NCBI GenBank assembly: GCA_025210525.1
Contig: JAOARP010000025.1
Location: 1 to 40,775 of the forward strand
Reading direction: 5' to 3'
Source of the DNA: Marinisporobacter sp.
GTDB taxonomy: Bacteria; Bacillota; Clostridia; Peptostreptococcales; Thermotaleaceae
Length of the DNA: 40,775 nucleotides
Positions 31,246 through 40,358 of this stretch are shown here, piece by piece. The translations under genes and the position numbers were made by a program. The stretch's first letter is position 1. Every line of letters starts with the position of its first letter. The notes under the pieces are model-generated. The model was not told the DNA's origin and did not search any database. It was given only the letters and a program-made list of their open reading frames with translations.

Positions 31246-32997
31246 ATGAAAATTTTACTGACTACTTTAAATTCAAAATTTATTCATACAGGATTAGCTT
31301 TACGGTATTTATATAATTATTGTAAAGAAGATTTTCATATGAAGATTGAAGAATATACAATCAATCACCATACAGATTATATTTTAGGAGAAATTTATAA
31401 AGGAAAATATGACGTTGTATGTTTTTCTTGTTATATATGGAATATTTCAAGTACATTAGAGATTATAAGAAATCTAAAAAAGGTGTGCCCTAAAATAACT
31501 ATTGTATTAGGGGGGCCTGAAGTAAGCTTTGATGCTGTATCCTTAATGGAAAAAGAAGGTTCTGTTGATTATATTATTGTAGGTGAAGGGGAAGAAACCT
31601 TCAAAGAATTAATGAACTTTTTGGTGAATAATAAAGGAAATCTTCACGAGATCAAGGGGATTTCTTATCGAAAGAATCATGAAGTCTTTAAGACACCAGA
31701 TAGAGAACTGATCAAAGATTTAGGAAGTATTCCACCTATATATACAGAGGATTTAGAGGAATATAAAAATAAAATTATCTATTATGAAAGTTCACGAGGG
31801 TGTCCCCATAATTGTAGATATTGCTTATCATCAACTATAAGAGGAGTAAGATTTTTTCCAATAGATCGAGTAAAATCTGATTTAGGTTTATTTTTAGAAA
31901 AAAGAGTAAAACAAGTGAAGTTTGTAGATCGAACGTTTAATGTAAAAAAGAGCCATAGCCTTGAAATTATGAAATATATTGTAGAAAATGATAATGGATA
32001 TACTAATTTTCATTTTGAAATTACAGCAGATTTATTAGATGATGAAACGATAGAATTTCTTTCAAATGTAAGGGAAGGATTATTTCAATTTGAAATTGGT
32101 GTTCAGACTACCCATGATCAAACCATGAAGAGTATAGACCGAAAAGTAGATTTTAATATACTTAGTCAAGTAGTAAGAAGGGTCGGGTCTTTTAGGAATA
32201 TTCATCTTCATTTAGACTTGATTGCAGGACTTCCCTTTGAAGATTTTTACAGATTCAAAAAATCCTTTGATGATGTGTATGCCCTAAAGCCTGAAAAGCT
32301 TCAGTTAGGATTTTTAAAGCTATTAAAAGGTTCTGGCATTAGGAAAGATACAGATTTACATGGATATGTTTTTAAGGATGACCCCCCTTATGAAGTTTTA
32401 GAAAACAAATATATGACCTATGAGGATACTTTAAAGCTTAAAATGATAGAAGAGATGGTAGAGCTTTTCTACAATGGGGATGGCTTTTTATATGGGATCA
32501 GCTATATCATAGACAATTTTTATGAACATCCTTCAGATTTTTATCACCAATTAGCAGAGTTTTGGGAAGAGAGAGGATATCATCATGTTTCTCACGGGAA
32601 AAATAAATATTACGAAATACTATTAGCCTTTTATAAAGAGTACAATTGGAAAAATGAAGATGTTTTTAGAGAAATATTAAAATTTGACTATTTGATGCAG
32701 GGAAAGACTACATTACCTAAGTTTTTTGTTCATAAGGAAGAAAAAGATTTTCAAAAAAGGATACATACATTTTTACATGAAGAAAATAATTTGGAAAAAT
32801 ATTTACCTAAATATAAGGACATGCCAGCAAAGCAGATTATTAAGAAAGTTCACTTTGAAAAATTTCAATATGATGTACTCTCATTGATAAAGAATCCAAA
32901 GCTAGAAAAAGTAGAAAAGGAGATTACCGTTTTATTTGATTATGATTTAGAGCAAAAGGTATTTGCCAAGGCAAAATACCACAAAGTAGATCTTTAG
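31246..32997 (+). CDS. B12-binding-domain radical SAM protein with DUF4080
   Basis: 583 residues. Residues 1-130 form a cobalamin-binding-like Rossmann domain (IVLGGPEVSFDA, YIIVGEGEETFKEL). About 175-400 are the radical SAM domain with Cys186, Cys190 and Cys193 in SRGCPHNCRYC. About 400-580 match the DUF4080 C-terminal region. I see no D-x-H-x-x-G motif, so cobalamin, if bound, would be base-on or held otherwise, as in many members of this class. Substrate unknown; methylation or cyclisation chemistry is typical of the class. The SD is AGAGGAAA. The next gene, an integral membrane protein, starts 11 nt later with its SD overlapping this stop, so they are co-translated. Confidence 0.88.
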   Translation: MKILLTTLNSKFIHTGLALRYLYNYCKEDFHMKIEEYTINHHTDYILGEIYKGKYDVVCFSCYIWNISSTLEIIRNLKKVCPKITIVLGGPEVSFDAVSLMEKEGSVDYIIVGEGEETFKELMNFLVNNKGNLHEIKGISYRKNHEVFKTPDRELIKDLGSIPPIYTEDLEEYKNKIIYYESSRGCPHNCRYCLSSTIRGVRFFPIDRVKSDLGLFLEKRVKQVKFVDRTFNVKKSHSLEIMKYIVENDNGYTNFHFEITADLLDDETIEFLSNVREGLFQFEIGVQTTHDQTMKSIDRKVDFNILSQVVRRVGSFRNIHLHLDLIAGLPFEDFYRFKKSFDDVYALKPEKLQLGFLKLLKGSGIRKDTDLHGYVFKDDPPYEVLENKYMTYEDTLKLKMIEEMVELFYNGDGFLYGISYIIDNFYEHPSDFYHQLAEFWEERGYHHVSHGKNKYYEILLAFYKEYNWKNEDVFREILKFDYLMQGKTTLPKFFVHKEEKDFQKRIHTFLHEENNLEKYLPKYKDMPAKQIIKKVHFEKFQYDVLSLIKNPKLEKVEKEITVLFDYDLEQKVFAKAKYHKVDL

Positions 32998-33008
32998 GAG
33001 GAAGTAGC

Positions 33009-33758
33009 ATGAACATACTGAGGGATATCTATGATACAAATAAAGAAATCAGTAAGAAGGCAATAGATTTGACAATGAAGAATTGGGTCATTGTTTTTAC
33101 AGGGATTATTTATTCTATCATTTCAATGGTATTGTTTCGAATAAGCTTTTTATTTTCCATATTGGCAGGGATTGTTATGACCTTGGTAATGAGTGCTTTG
33201 TTCTCTAATTATCTATATTTGATAGAAAATATAATTTCCTATGGAAAAATTTCATTAGATGATTTTAAGAAGGGTTTTCGGGTGTATATTTGGAAAATAT
33301 ATGGGATTATGGTGGTCATATGGTTTATTAACTATGGTGCAGATTTGTTTTTAAGTCCTTTGTTAAAATTAAGAATAGGATTTATTACATTATGGATGGT
33401 CCTTTATTGGATAGCTTTTGTATTATTAAACTGTTTACCAGAGGTGATTTATCAAAAGCATTATGATCTTAGTGATATGTTTCAGTATAGTTTTTCTTTT
33501 ATAAAAGAGAATTGGATGGATTGGTTTGTGCCTAATATACTTTTTGGATTAGTATTTTATTTAGTAATAGGAAGAAGCTTTACAACAAGTTACTTAATGA
33601 CGAGTTTAAGCTTTTCCTTATCCATCAGAAGTATGGTTCTTTATTTTGTAGGACAGCTGTTACTATCCTTTACTATGGTTTATAGAGGATTATTGTTTGA
33701 TCTTTTGAGTCGCACAACAAGAAAAAAGAGAATTTTCAAGAGAAATGTATATAGGTAG
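33009..33758 (+). CDS. Integral membrane protein of unknown function
   Basis: 249 residues with about six hydrophobic segments (near 28-45, 48-66, 95-113, 122-143, 172-190 and 208-230) and a basic C-terminus (TTRKKRIFKRN), as expected for a cytoplasmic tail. It recalls DUF624/YesL-type or other small polytopic proteins, but I see no diagnostic motif and make no call. AGGAGG overlaps the stop codon of the radical SAM gene, so expression is coupled. A terminator overlaps its own stop. Confidence 0.8.
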   Translation: MNILRDIYDTNKEISKKAIDLTMKNWVIVFTGIIYSIISMVLFRISFLFSILAGIVMTLVMSALFSNYLYLIENIISYGKISLDDFKKGFRVYIWKIYGIMVVIWFINYGADLFLSPLLKLRIGFITLWMVLYWIAFVLLNCLPEVIYQKHYDLSDMFQYSFSFIKENWMDWFVPNILFGLVFYLVIGRSFTTSYLMTSLSFSLSIRSMVLYFVGQLLLSFTMVYRGLLFDLLSRTTRKKRIFKRNVYR

Positions 33759-33784
33759 AGAGCCCATCAGGTTCTCTATTTTTG
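33756..33784 (+). terminator. Rho-independent terminator
   Basis: TAGAGAGCC (33756-33764), loop CATCA, GGTTCTCTA (33770-33778, one G-U pair) then TTTTTG. The stem begins at the stop codon of the membrane protein. Confidence 0.85.
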
Positions 33785-33896
33785 TAAAAAGAAAAGGATC
33801 AAAGAGGAAGATCATCAATATTAGGGAATAACTATTATAATGAAAAGATATAAAAAAGGAAAAGATAATCTCATGAATAAAAATTGGAGTGATTCG

Positions 33897-35111
33897 ATGA
33901 AGAATAATACACTTAAAATCATGGCATTATCTTTTGTACCTTTTATAATGGTTTTAGGAAATTCTATGTTAATTCCTGTATTTACAAATATAAAAAGAGA
34001 ACTAGCAATCAATCAATATGAAGTAAGCTTAATCATTAGTTATTTTTCATTTCCAGCAGCTTTATTGATCCCCTTTTTAGGATTATTATCAGATAGAATA
34101 GGGAGAAAAAAAGTATTGGTACCTTCTCTAATTGTATATGGATTAGGAGGAGTACTATCAGGAATTTCAAGTATTTTATATAAAGACCCCTATGAATATA
34201 TTTTAATAGGAAGAGTTATACAAGGCTTTGGTGCCGCAGGGACTTCTCCTATAGCTATGGCACTAGTGAGTGATATGTTTTCTAGTGAAAATAGAAGTAA
34301 AGCTTTAGGGATCATTGAAGCATCTAATGGGATTGGAAAGATTGTTAGTCCTATTCTTGGATCAATTATTGCACTGATTGCATGGTATATGATTTTCTTT
34401 TCGTATTCTATATTAACAATCCCTGTAGCTTTATGCATCTGGTTTCTAATTGAAGAAGATCCTAAAATTGCAGAAAGGAAAGATTTGAAAAAATATTTTC
34501 AAGAGATTATCATGATTACAAAAAATAAGCGTATGTCTATATTCCTTTGCTTTGTTACAGGATTTATAGCATTGTTCATTTTATATGGGCTACTTGCTAA
34601 TTTATCAGATATTCTTGGGAAAGAACAGGAAAGTCATTTTTTAGGAAGAGGATTTGTTGTGGCATTGCCACTTCTTAGTATGGCTATTGCATCTTATTGG
34701 TTTGGAACATATATGAAAAAAAGAGGCAATACTTATAAAATATTTATCATAGTTAGTTTGATGACTTGTAGTTTAGCTGCAAGTTGCATCCCTTATCTTG
34801 AAGAATATATACATAGATTATTCTTCTTAGAGGTAATTGCTACTAGTATAGGGATTATATTATCTGTATTAAATACATTTGTCACAAGTTGTATTCCTAA
34901 AGGTAAAAGAGGGGTTATTACAGCTCTTTATAATAGCTTTCGCTTTTTAGGTATTTCTTTTGGACCTATCTTTTTTAACGAGTTTCATAAAGGGACTACA
35001 AAAATATTTTTTTTACCTTTAATGGGTATAATGATTAGTATATTGTTTATACAATATGTAGACGATAGAAAAATGCTTGAATACTTTGGAATGAAAAAAG
35101 ATATGCACTAA
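33897..35111 (+). CDS. MFS transporter (drug-efflux-like)
   Basis: 404 residues with about 12 membrane helices. It carries the MFS motif A (GLLSDRIGRKK) in the loop between helices 2 and 3, the GRVIQGFGAAGTSP segment of helix 4 and a motif C-like GIGKIVSPILGS in helix 5, which mark DHA1-type proton antiporters. It is probably an exporter of small hydrophobic compounds; substrate unknown. I choose ATG 33897 (SD GGAG, 7 nt upstream); in-frame ATGs at 33840 and 33873 are possible, with weaker or no SD. It is monocistronic as far as seen. Confidence 0.88.
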   Translation: MKNNTLKIMALSFVPFIMVLGNSMLIPVFTNIKRELAINQYEVSLIISYFSFPAALLIPFLGLLSDRIGRKKVLVPSLIVYGLGGVLSGISSILYKDPYEYILIGRVIQGFGAAGTSPIAMALVSDMFSSENRSKALGIIEASNGIGKIVSPILGSIIALIAWYMIFFSYSILTIPVALCIWFLIEEDPKIAERKDLKKYFQEIIMITKNKRMSIFLCFVTGFIALFILYGLLANLSDILGKEQESHFLGRGFVVALPLLSMAIASYWFGTYMKKRGNTYKIFIIVSLMTCSLAASCIPYLEEYIHRLFFLEVIATSIGIILSVLNTFVTSCIPKGKRGVITALYNSFRFLGISFGPIFFNEFHKGTTKIFFLPLMGIMISILFIQYVDDRKMLEYFGMKKDMH

Positions 35112-35175
35112 AAAACTTTCTTTTTTTCCTGCAATAAGATATACTCAATGAGTAGAAAATGAAGGGAGGCTCATT

Positions 35176-36303
35176 ATGTTTATAAGAATAAAAGAATACA
35201 TAAATGATGGACTAGAAAGAGTTGTGTTTATTGAATTAAAAAAGGATGCACATATTGATCCTAGGTTTGAAATGTTAAAGGGAATTCCTATTCCCATGAA
35301 TATAGGGGAAATTACAAAGCCTTTAAAAGAAGGAAACGATGATTATGAATTATCTTTAGCAAGTATGGCAAGAGGAATGATTACTGTAATTGGATTAGAT
35401 AAGGATTTTAAATATATAGATGAGTATAAAGAATTTTTAACTCTATTTGATGAGAAAATTTTAGAATATATTGCCTATGAAGCATTAAAATTAGCTGAAG
35501 AGACAAAATTTCATGATGCTTTAATCTATTTTAAAGCCCTTATTACATTAGATGAGGATAATTTAAATGGATTATATAATTATGCTAGGTGCTGCCAGGA
35601 CATTGCATCTATAGGAGAGGATAGAGAGAAGCGAAAGGAATTCAAAAAAGAAGCCGTTGAAGCTTTGGAGATTATTACAGAAAAGTATCCAGACTTTTCT
35701 TTGGCTTATTATCATTTAGGATTTCATTATGCCAATCAAAACTTATTTAAAAAGGCGCAGATTATATGGGAAAAATGTATAGAACTTGATATAGATGAAG
35801 AAAAGAAAAAGGAATTATTATTTCAAATCAATGAATTGAAGGATCAAATACAATATGAAGAAGGATATACACATATTTTAAATAATCAATCAGACTTAGG
35901 ATTAAAAAAGCTGTTGCCCCTTATGGAAAAATATTCTGATTGGTGGAACTTATTGTTTTTTGTAGGTCTTGGATATAGACAAGTGGGGAATATGGAAGAA
36001 GCTATAAACGTTTTAAAGAAAATACTTACAATAAAACCAACACAAGTGGATACCCTTAATGAATTAGGATTATGCTATGCAACGATAAATGATTTTGAGC
36101 ATGCAGAAAAATATTTTGAAAAGGCTTTAAAATTTAAAAATGAGGATAGTGAGATATTAGCTAATTTAGGAATGGTCTATATGGAAGTGGGAAAACTTGA
36201 AAAGGCTAAGGGCGTTTTAGAAAAGTCTATCAATCTTAACCCTCATGATGAAATTACGATACAATGTATAAAAAAGTTAAAGAGTATGCAAGAACATCAA
36301 TAA
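35176..36303 (+). CDS. TPR repeat protein
   Basis: 375 residues. Residues 1-100 are an N-terminal region without known motif. The rest contains several TPRs, the clearest being YYHLGFHYANQNLFKKAQ, LNELGLCYATINDFEHAEKY and ILANLGMVYMEVGKLEKAKG. TPR arrays bind partner proteins; no catalytic domain or signal peptide is seen, so it acts in the cytoplasm. The SD GGGAGG is 6-7 nt upstream of ATG. It is not closely similar to the TPR arrays in the spore-surface locus. A terminator follows; the partner cannot be deduced from context. Confidence 0.85.
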   Translation: MFIRIKEYINDGLERVVFIELKKDAHIDPRFEMLKGIPIPMNIGEITKPLKEGNDDYELSLASMARGMITVIGLDKDFKYIDEYKEFLTLFDEKILEYIAYEALKLAEETKFHDALIYFKALITLDEDNLNGLYNYARCCQDIASIGEDREKRKEFKKEAVEALEIITEKYPDFSLAYYHLGFHYANQNLFKKAQIIWEKCIELDIDEEKKKELLFQINELKDQIQYEEGYTHILNNQSDLGLKKLLPLMEKYSDWWNLLFFVGLGYRQVGNMEEAINVLKKILTIKPTQVDTLNELGLCYATINDFEHAEKYFEKALKFKNEDSEILANLGMVYMEVGKLEKAKGVLEKSINLNPHDEITIQCIKKLKSMQEHQ

Positions 36304-36320
36304 TTGGTGTTCTTTTTTTA
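36288..36320 (+). terminator. Rho-independent terminator
   Basis: AAGAACATCAA pairs with TTGGTGTTCTT (one U-G), followed by a T-run (TTTTTTTA). The stem overlaps the end of the TPR gene. Confidence 0.8.
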
Positions 36321-36341
36321 TGTGTATAAGTTGTTTTTTAA

Positions 36342-36370
36342 AGAATATACTATAAATAGTAAAATATTCT
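36342..36370. promoter_or_regulatory. Nested palindrome upstream of ptb (possible operator)
   Basis: AGAATAT (36342-36348) and ATATTCT (36364-36370) flank a second palindrome, ACTATAAATAGT (36349-36360). It lies about 160 nt before ptb and lacks a T-run. It could be a regulator site; no regulator is identified. Confidence 0.3.
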
Positions 36371-36526
36371 GGTAAGAAAAATCATAATTCAAAGTACTAG
36401 AAAAATTCAGTAAATTGTAGTATAGTAAATTATATAGATAATTGTAAATTCATAACAAATTAAAAATTTTGTTTACGCGTTATTAAAAAAATGTAATTAA
36501 AAATAAAATTTATATGGAGTGATGAC

Positions 36527-37432
36527 ATGATTAAGAACTTCGAAGAATTAATAAGCAGTGCCAAAGAACAGAAAAAAATGAGACTAGCTGTAGCAGCTGC
36601 ACAAGATGAGGAAGTATTAGTTGCTGTTTGTAATGCGGCAGAAATAGGAATCGTTGAGCCCATCTTGATAGGAGATGGGGAAAAAATCATGTGTATTGCA
36701 AAGGAAAATAATTTAAAGATTGACGATTATGAAATCATTGAAGAAAAAGAAATAGATGAAGCTGCCAAAAGGGCTGTAAGTTTGGTGAGTTCAGGAAATG
36801 CAGATTTTGTTATGAAGGGTCTATTAGATACATCTATTTTGCTAAAGGCAGTCCTTGATAAGGAAATAGGTCTTAGAACAGATAGTCAATTAAGCCATGT
36901 GATGATTTATCATGTTCCTACCTACCACAAGCTATTGTTTTTAACAGACGGAGGAATGAATATAGCACCTACTTTAGAAGAAAAAGTAAAAATCACACAA
37001 AATGCTGTAGATGTGGCAAAGGCTATGGGAATAAAAAGTGTTAAGGTTGCAGCTCTAGCAGCAAAGGAAAAAGTAAATCCCAAAATGCAAGCAACTATTG
37101 ATGCTGATGAATTAAAACAATTAGGACAAAGAGGCGAGTTTGGAGAAGGTGTTATTGTAGAAGGACCTTTGGCATTTGATTTGGCTATATCAGAGGAGGC
37201 AGCAAAAACGAAAAATTTTGAAAGCGAAGTAGCTGGAGATGCAGACATTTTATTGGTACCAACTATTGAAATGGGGAATGGTATTGGAAAAGCTTTAACT
37301 TATTTTGCAAATGCTAAATCAGCTGGAGTTATTATGGGAACAAAAGCACCAGTAGTTTTAGTTTCAAGAGCTGATAGTCATGAATCAAAACTTTATTCAA
37401 TTGCTTTAGGAAGTATTATTGCAGCTAATTAA
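36527..37432 (+). CDS. ptb: Phosphate acyltransferase (phosphotransbutyrylase type)
   Basis: 301 residues of the phosphate acetyl/butyryltransferase family, the length of Ptb rather than Pta. Typical segments are RLAVAAAQDEEVLVAV at the N-terminus, FVMKGLLDTSILLKAVL, FLTDGGMNIAPTLEEK and VIMGTKAPVVLVSRADSHESK at the end. It converts acyl-CoA (butyryl-, isovaleryl- or aryl-acetyl-CoA) and phosphate to acyl-phosphate, from which a kinase makes ATP. It is 30 nt upstream of iorA, so it probably uses the acyl-CoA made by IorAB from amino-acid-derived 2-oxoacids. The usual partner gene buk is absent from the window. SD GGAGTG, start ATG 36527. Confidence 0.9.
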   Translation: MIKNFEELISSAKEQKKMRLAVAAAQDEEVLVAVCNAAEIGIVEPILIGDGEKIMCIAKENNLKIDDYEIIEEKEIDEAAKRAVSLVSSGNADFVMKGLLDTSILLKAVLDKEIGLRTDSQLSHVMIYHVPTYHKLLFLTDGGMNIAPTLEEKVKITQNAVDVAKAMGIKSVKVAALAAKEKVNPKMQATIDADELKQLGQRGEFGEGVIVEGPLAFDLAISEEAAKTKNFESEVAGDADILLVPTIEMGNGIGKALTYFANAKSAGVIMGTKAPVVLVSRADSHESKLYSIALGSIIAAN

Positions 37433-37462
37433 TAAATACTCAATTAAAAGGAGCGTGAAGAT

Positions 37463-39238
37463 ATGAAAAAGTTTCTAACAGGAAATGAAGCCGTTGCACG
37501 TGGTGCATATGAGGCTGGTGTAACTTATGCTTCAGCCTATCCAGGAACACCTAGTACTGAGATTTTAGAAAATATTGCACCCTATAAAGAAAATATATAT
37601 GCAGAGTGGGCGCCAAATGAAAAAGTAGCTTTAGAAACGGCGATTGGTGCATCTATTGCTGGAGCAAGAGCTCTAGCTGCTATGAAGCACGTAGGAGTAA
37701 ACGTTGCAGCAGATCCATTATTTACTTATTCTTATACAGGAGTAAATGGAGGTTTAGTATTAGTATCAGCAGATGACCCTGGGATGCATAGTTCTCAAAA
37801 TGAACAGGATAATAGATATTATGCCAAATTTGCAAAACTTGCTATGTTAGAACCAAGTGATAGCCAAGAAGCAAAAGACTTTGTAAAAGTTGCTTTAGAG
37901 ATTAGTGAAAAATATGATACACCTGTACTTTTCAGAGTGACTACGAGAATTTGTCACAGTAAAACCCTTGTTGAATTAGGGGAAAGACAAGAAGTGGAAA
38001 TGAAGCCTTACAAAAAAGATATACCAAAGTATGTAGCGTCCCCTGCAAATGCTAGAGTACTTCATATAAAGGTTGAGGAAAGATTAAAGCAATTAGAAGA
38101 GTTCAGTAATGAAACGGATTTAAATAAAATAGAGTGGAATGATAAAAAAATAGGGGTTATTACTTCCGGAATTGCTTATCAATATGCTAAGGAAGTATTT
38201 GGAGATAGTGTATCTTATCTGAAATTAGGATTTACTTATCCTCTTCCTATGAAAAAGATTAAAGAATTTGCAGAGGGAGTTGAAACCCTTTATATAATAG
38301 AAGAACTGGAAGGATTTATAGAAGAACAAATGAAAGCGGCAGGAATCAAATGTATAGGGAAAGAATTGATTCCCAAAATAGGAGAGTTAAATCCAGATAT
38401 TATAGCAAAAGCTATATTAAAAGAAGAAAGACCAATGATTCAGTATAGTGAAGCTGAAGTTGTAGGAAGACCACCAACTCTTTGTGCTGGATGTCCACAT
38501 AGAGGGTTCTTCTACATGTTATCTAAAAAGAAAAATGTTATGATTACAGGAGATATAGGCTGCTATACACTAGGTTCAGCACAACCCTTATCTTCTATGG
38601 ATACATGTATTTGTATGGGTGCTAGTGTAAGTGCTGGTCATGGTGCCCAAAAGGCATTTTCCTTTAATGGTGTAGATAAAAAGGTTATAGGGGTAATAGG
38701 AGATTCAACCTTTTTCCATTCTGGAGTTACAGGACTTATGGATATTGTCTACAATAAAGGAAATGCAGTAACTGTAATATTAGATAATAGGATCACTGGA
38801 ATGACAGGGCACCAAGAAAACCCTGGTACTGGCTATACCCTTCAAGGAGAAAAAACACACGCAATCAATATACCGATGCTTTGTGAAGCTGTGGGTGTGA
38901 AAAAGGAAAATATATTTGTAATTAACCCATTAAATTTAGATGATTGCAATAAGACAATAGATGAAGCTTTTAATAAGAAAGAGCCTACTGTTATTATCAC
39001 AGAGTGGCCTTGTGTTCTTAAGAAACCATCACCGGAAGATATTGAGAAGTTTGGTGATAAAAAGGTTATCTGTAAGGTAGATGAAGAAAAATGTAAAGCC
39101 TGTAGAATTTGTACAAAAACAGGATGTCCCGCTATATCATTCCATGAAAAAGCAAAAATCAATGAAGATATGTGTGTAGGCTGTGACGTCTGTCTTCAAG
39201 CATGTCCTTTTGATGCAATTGTAAAGGTAGGTGAATAA
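37463..39238 (+). CDS. iorA: Indolepyruvate ferredoxin oxidoreductase, alpha subunit
   Basis: 591 residues. It has the N-terminal pyrimidine-binding domain (LTGNEAVARGAYEAGV, SAYPGTPSTEI), the TPP-binding domain (GDIGCYTLGSAQPL, GDSTFFHSGVTGLMDI, LDNRITGMTGHQENPG) and two C-terminal ferredoxin-type 4Fe-4S motifs (CKACRICTKTGCP and CVGCDVCLQACP). With IorB it oxidises 2-oxoacids from aromatic or branched amino acids to acyl-CoA and CO2 and reduces ferredoxin, in the cytoplasm. SD AAAGGAG is followed by ATG 37463. iorB starts directly after the stop (TAAT-ATG). All clusters look intact. Confidence 0.95.
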   Translation: MKKFLTGNEAVARGAYEAGVTYASAYPGTPSTEILENIAPYKENIYAEWAPNEKVALETAIGASIAGARALAAMKHVGVNVAADPLFTYSYTGVNGGLVLVSADDPGMHSSQNEQDNRYYAKFAKLAMLEPSDSQEAKDFVKVALEISEKYDTPVLFRVTTRICHSKTLVELGERQEVEMKPYKKDIPKYVASPANARVLHIKVEERLKQLEEFSNETDLNKIEWNDKKIGVITSGIAYQYAKEVFGDSVSYLKLGFTYPLPMKKIKEFAEGVETLYIIEELEGFIEEQMKAAGIKCIGKELIPKIGELNPDIIAKAILKEERPMIQYSEAEVVGRPPTLCAGCPHRGFFYMLSKKKNVMITGDIGCYTLGSAQPLSSMDTCICMGASVSAGHGAQKAFSFNGVDKKVIGVIGDSTFFHSGVTGLMDIVYNKGNAVTVILDNRITGMTGHQENPGTGYTLQGEKTHAINIPMLCEAVGVKKENIFVINPLNLDDCNKTIDEAFNKKEPTVIITEWPCVLKKPSPEDIEKFGDKKVICKVDEEKCKACRICTKTGCPAISFHEKAKINEDMCVGCDVCLQACPFDAIVKVGE

Positions 39239-39239
39239 T

Positions 39240-39821
39240 ATGAGTGAGATAAAAAATATTTTATTAGTTGGTGTAGGTGGGCAAGGGATTATTCTAGCAA
39301 GTAAGATTTTATCTCAAGGTCTTATTAGTGCAGGATATGATGTGAAAATGTCTGAGGTTCATGGGATGGCGCAGCGTGGAGGAAGTGTTACAACACAAGT
39401 TAGGTTTGGAAAAAAAGTATATTCTCCAATTATAGGCAAGGGGCAAGCGGATATTGTTGTATCCTTTGAAAAGATGGAAACCTTAAGATGGTTAGATCAC
39501 TTAAAGGTAGATGGAAAAGTAGTAGTAAACGATTATGAAATACCATCTGCTCCTATTTTAGTAGGGGATAACAAGTACCCCGAAAATGTGTTGTGTATAT
39601 TAGAAGAAAAAGTACCTACAACTGTATTTAAAGCTGCAGAAATTGCAAAAGAACTAGGAAATATTAGAACAATGAATATTGTTATGCTAGGTGCTCTTAC
39701 AAAAGCTATGGGGTTAAATGAAGTAGATTGGGAGAAAATTGTGAAAGACAATGTAAAAGAAAAATTTGTTGATGTGAATATAGAGGCTTTAAGAAAAGGA
39801 ATGGAACAAGTTAAAGCGTAA
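39240..39821 (+). CDS. iorB: Indolepyruvate ferredoxin oxidoreductase, beta subunit
   Basis: 193 residues of the pyruvate/ketoisovalerate oxidoreductase gamma-type domain: ILLVGVGGQGIILASKIL, then SEVHGMAQRGGSV (the conserved MAQRGG), and PIIGKGQADIVVSFEKMETL. It is the partner of IorA. The start is ATG 39240, directly after the iorA stop at 39236-39238, with SD AGGTGA inside the end of iorA; the two are translationally coupled. A terminator follows about 50 nt after its stop. Confidence 0.95.
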   Translation: MSEIKNILLVGVGGQGIILASKILSQGLISAGYDVKMSEVHGMAQRGGSVTTQVRFGKKVYSPIIGKGQADIVVSFEKMETLRWLDHLKVDGKVVVNDYEIPSAPILVGDNKYPENVLCILEEKVPTTVFKAAEIAKELGNIRTMNIVMLGALTKAMGLNEVDWEKIVKDNVKEKFVDVNIEALRKGMEQVKA

Positions 39822-39868
39822 AAGGAAGTTTTTTAAAATCAATTTAAGTTTAGGCTCCTTGTTTCAAT

Positions 39869-39902
39869 AAGCACTATGGCATATATAGTCATAGTGCTTT
39901 TC
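39869..39902 (+). terminator. Rho-independent terminator of the ptb-iorAB cluster
   Basis: AAGCACTATG (39869-39878) pairs with CATAGTGCTT (39890-39899), then TTTTC. The T-run is short but the stem is perfect. Confidence 0.8.
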
Positions 39903-40056
39903 ATTACAATATGAAAAACTCGTAGAAGTATTTTAATATAGGCCGTTAAGGGATATAAAAATTAGTTTAAATAATGAATAAAAGAGATAAAAAGTACTTA
40001 TAATACCTAAGGAGTGTGTGATCAAAGGAATATCATAATAAATCATCTGAAATGTA

Positions 40057-40085
40057 TTGACGTAGAAATGAATTTGTGATATATT
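40057..40085 (+). promoter_or_regulatory. rRNA promoter P1 (TTGACG-N17-TATATT)
   Basis: TTGACG at 40057-40062, spacer of 17, TATATT at 40080-40085. Confidence 0.65.
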
Positions 40086-40134
40086 ATCAAATGTTCCTTT
40101 CAAATGGAAGTTGTTACTGCTAGAAAAATAACAG

Positions 40135-40163
40135 TTGACTTTGAGAGAGAAACATGGTAAGAT
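40135..40163 (+). promoter_or_regulatory. rRNA promoter P2 (TTGACT-N17-TAAGAT)
   Basis: TTGACT at 40135-40140, spacer of 17, TAAGAT at 40158-40163; the bases after the -10 (AAA) match those of P3. Confidence 0.75.
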
Positions 40164-40216
40164 AAATCTTGTCGCTTCGGAAAATAACTTTTAAAAATTA
40201 CCAATAAAAAAAGTTG

Positions 40217-40245
40217 TTGACAGATTCGACAGAAAATGATAAGAT
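40217..40245 (+). promoter_or_regulatory. rRNA promoter P3 (TTGACA-N17-TAAGAT)
   Basis: A consensus TTGACA at 40217-40222, spacer of 17 and TAAGAT at 40240-40245, about 115 nt before the 16S 5' end. Probably the strongest of the three. Confidence 0.85.
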
Positions 40246-40358
40246 AAACAAGTCGCCAAACGGCGGTCAGTTAAAAAGTTGATCTTTGAAAACTATACAG
40301 TGTAAGAATTTAAGCCAGAATATGGACTGTAAAGTCCAAACGTTCAATTCAAAACTTT

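Larger units (their letters stand above)
39903..40358 (+). other. rRNA operon promoter and leader region
   Basis: About 450 bases without a gene. The left 150 bases are A+T-rich with nothing recognised. From 40057 on it holds three tandem promoters about 80 nt apart. A conserved clostridial leader then follows with a boxA-like element, GATCTTTGAAAAC at 40281-40293, just before the 16S rRNA. Confidence 0.75.
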
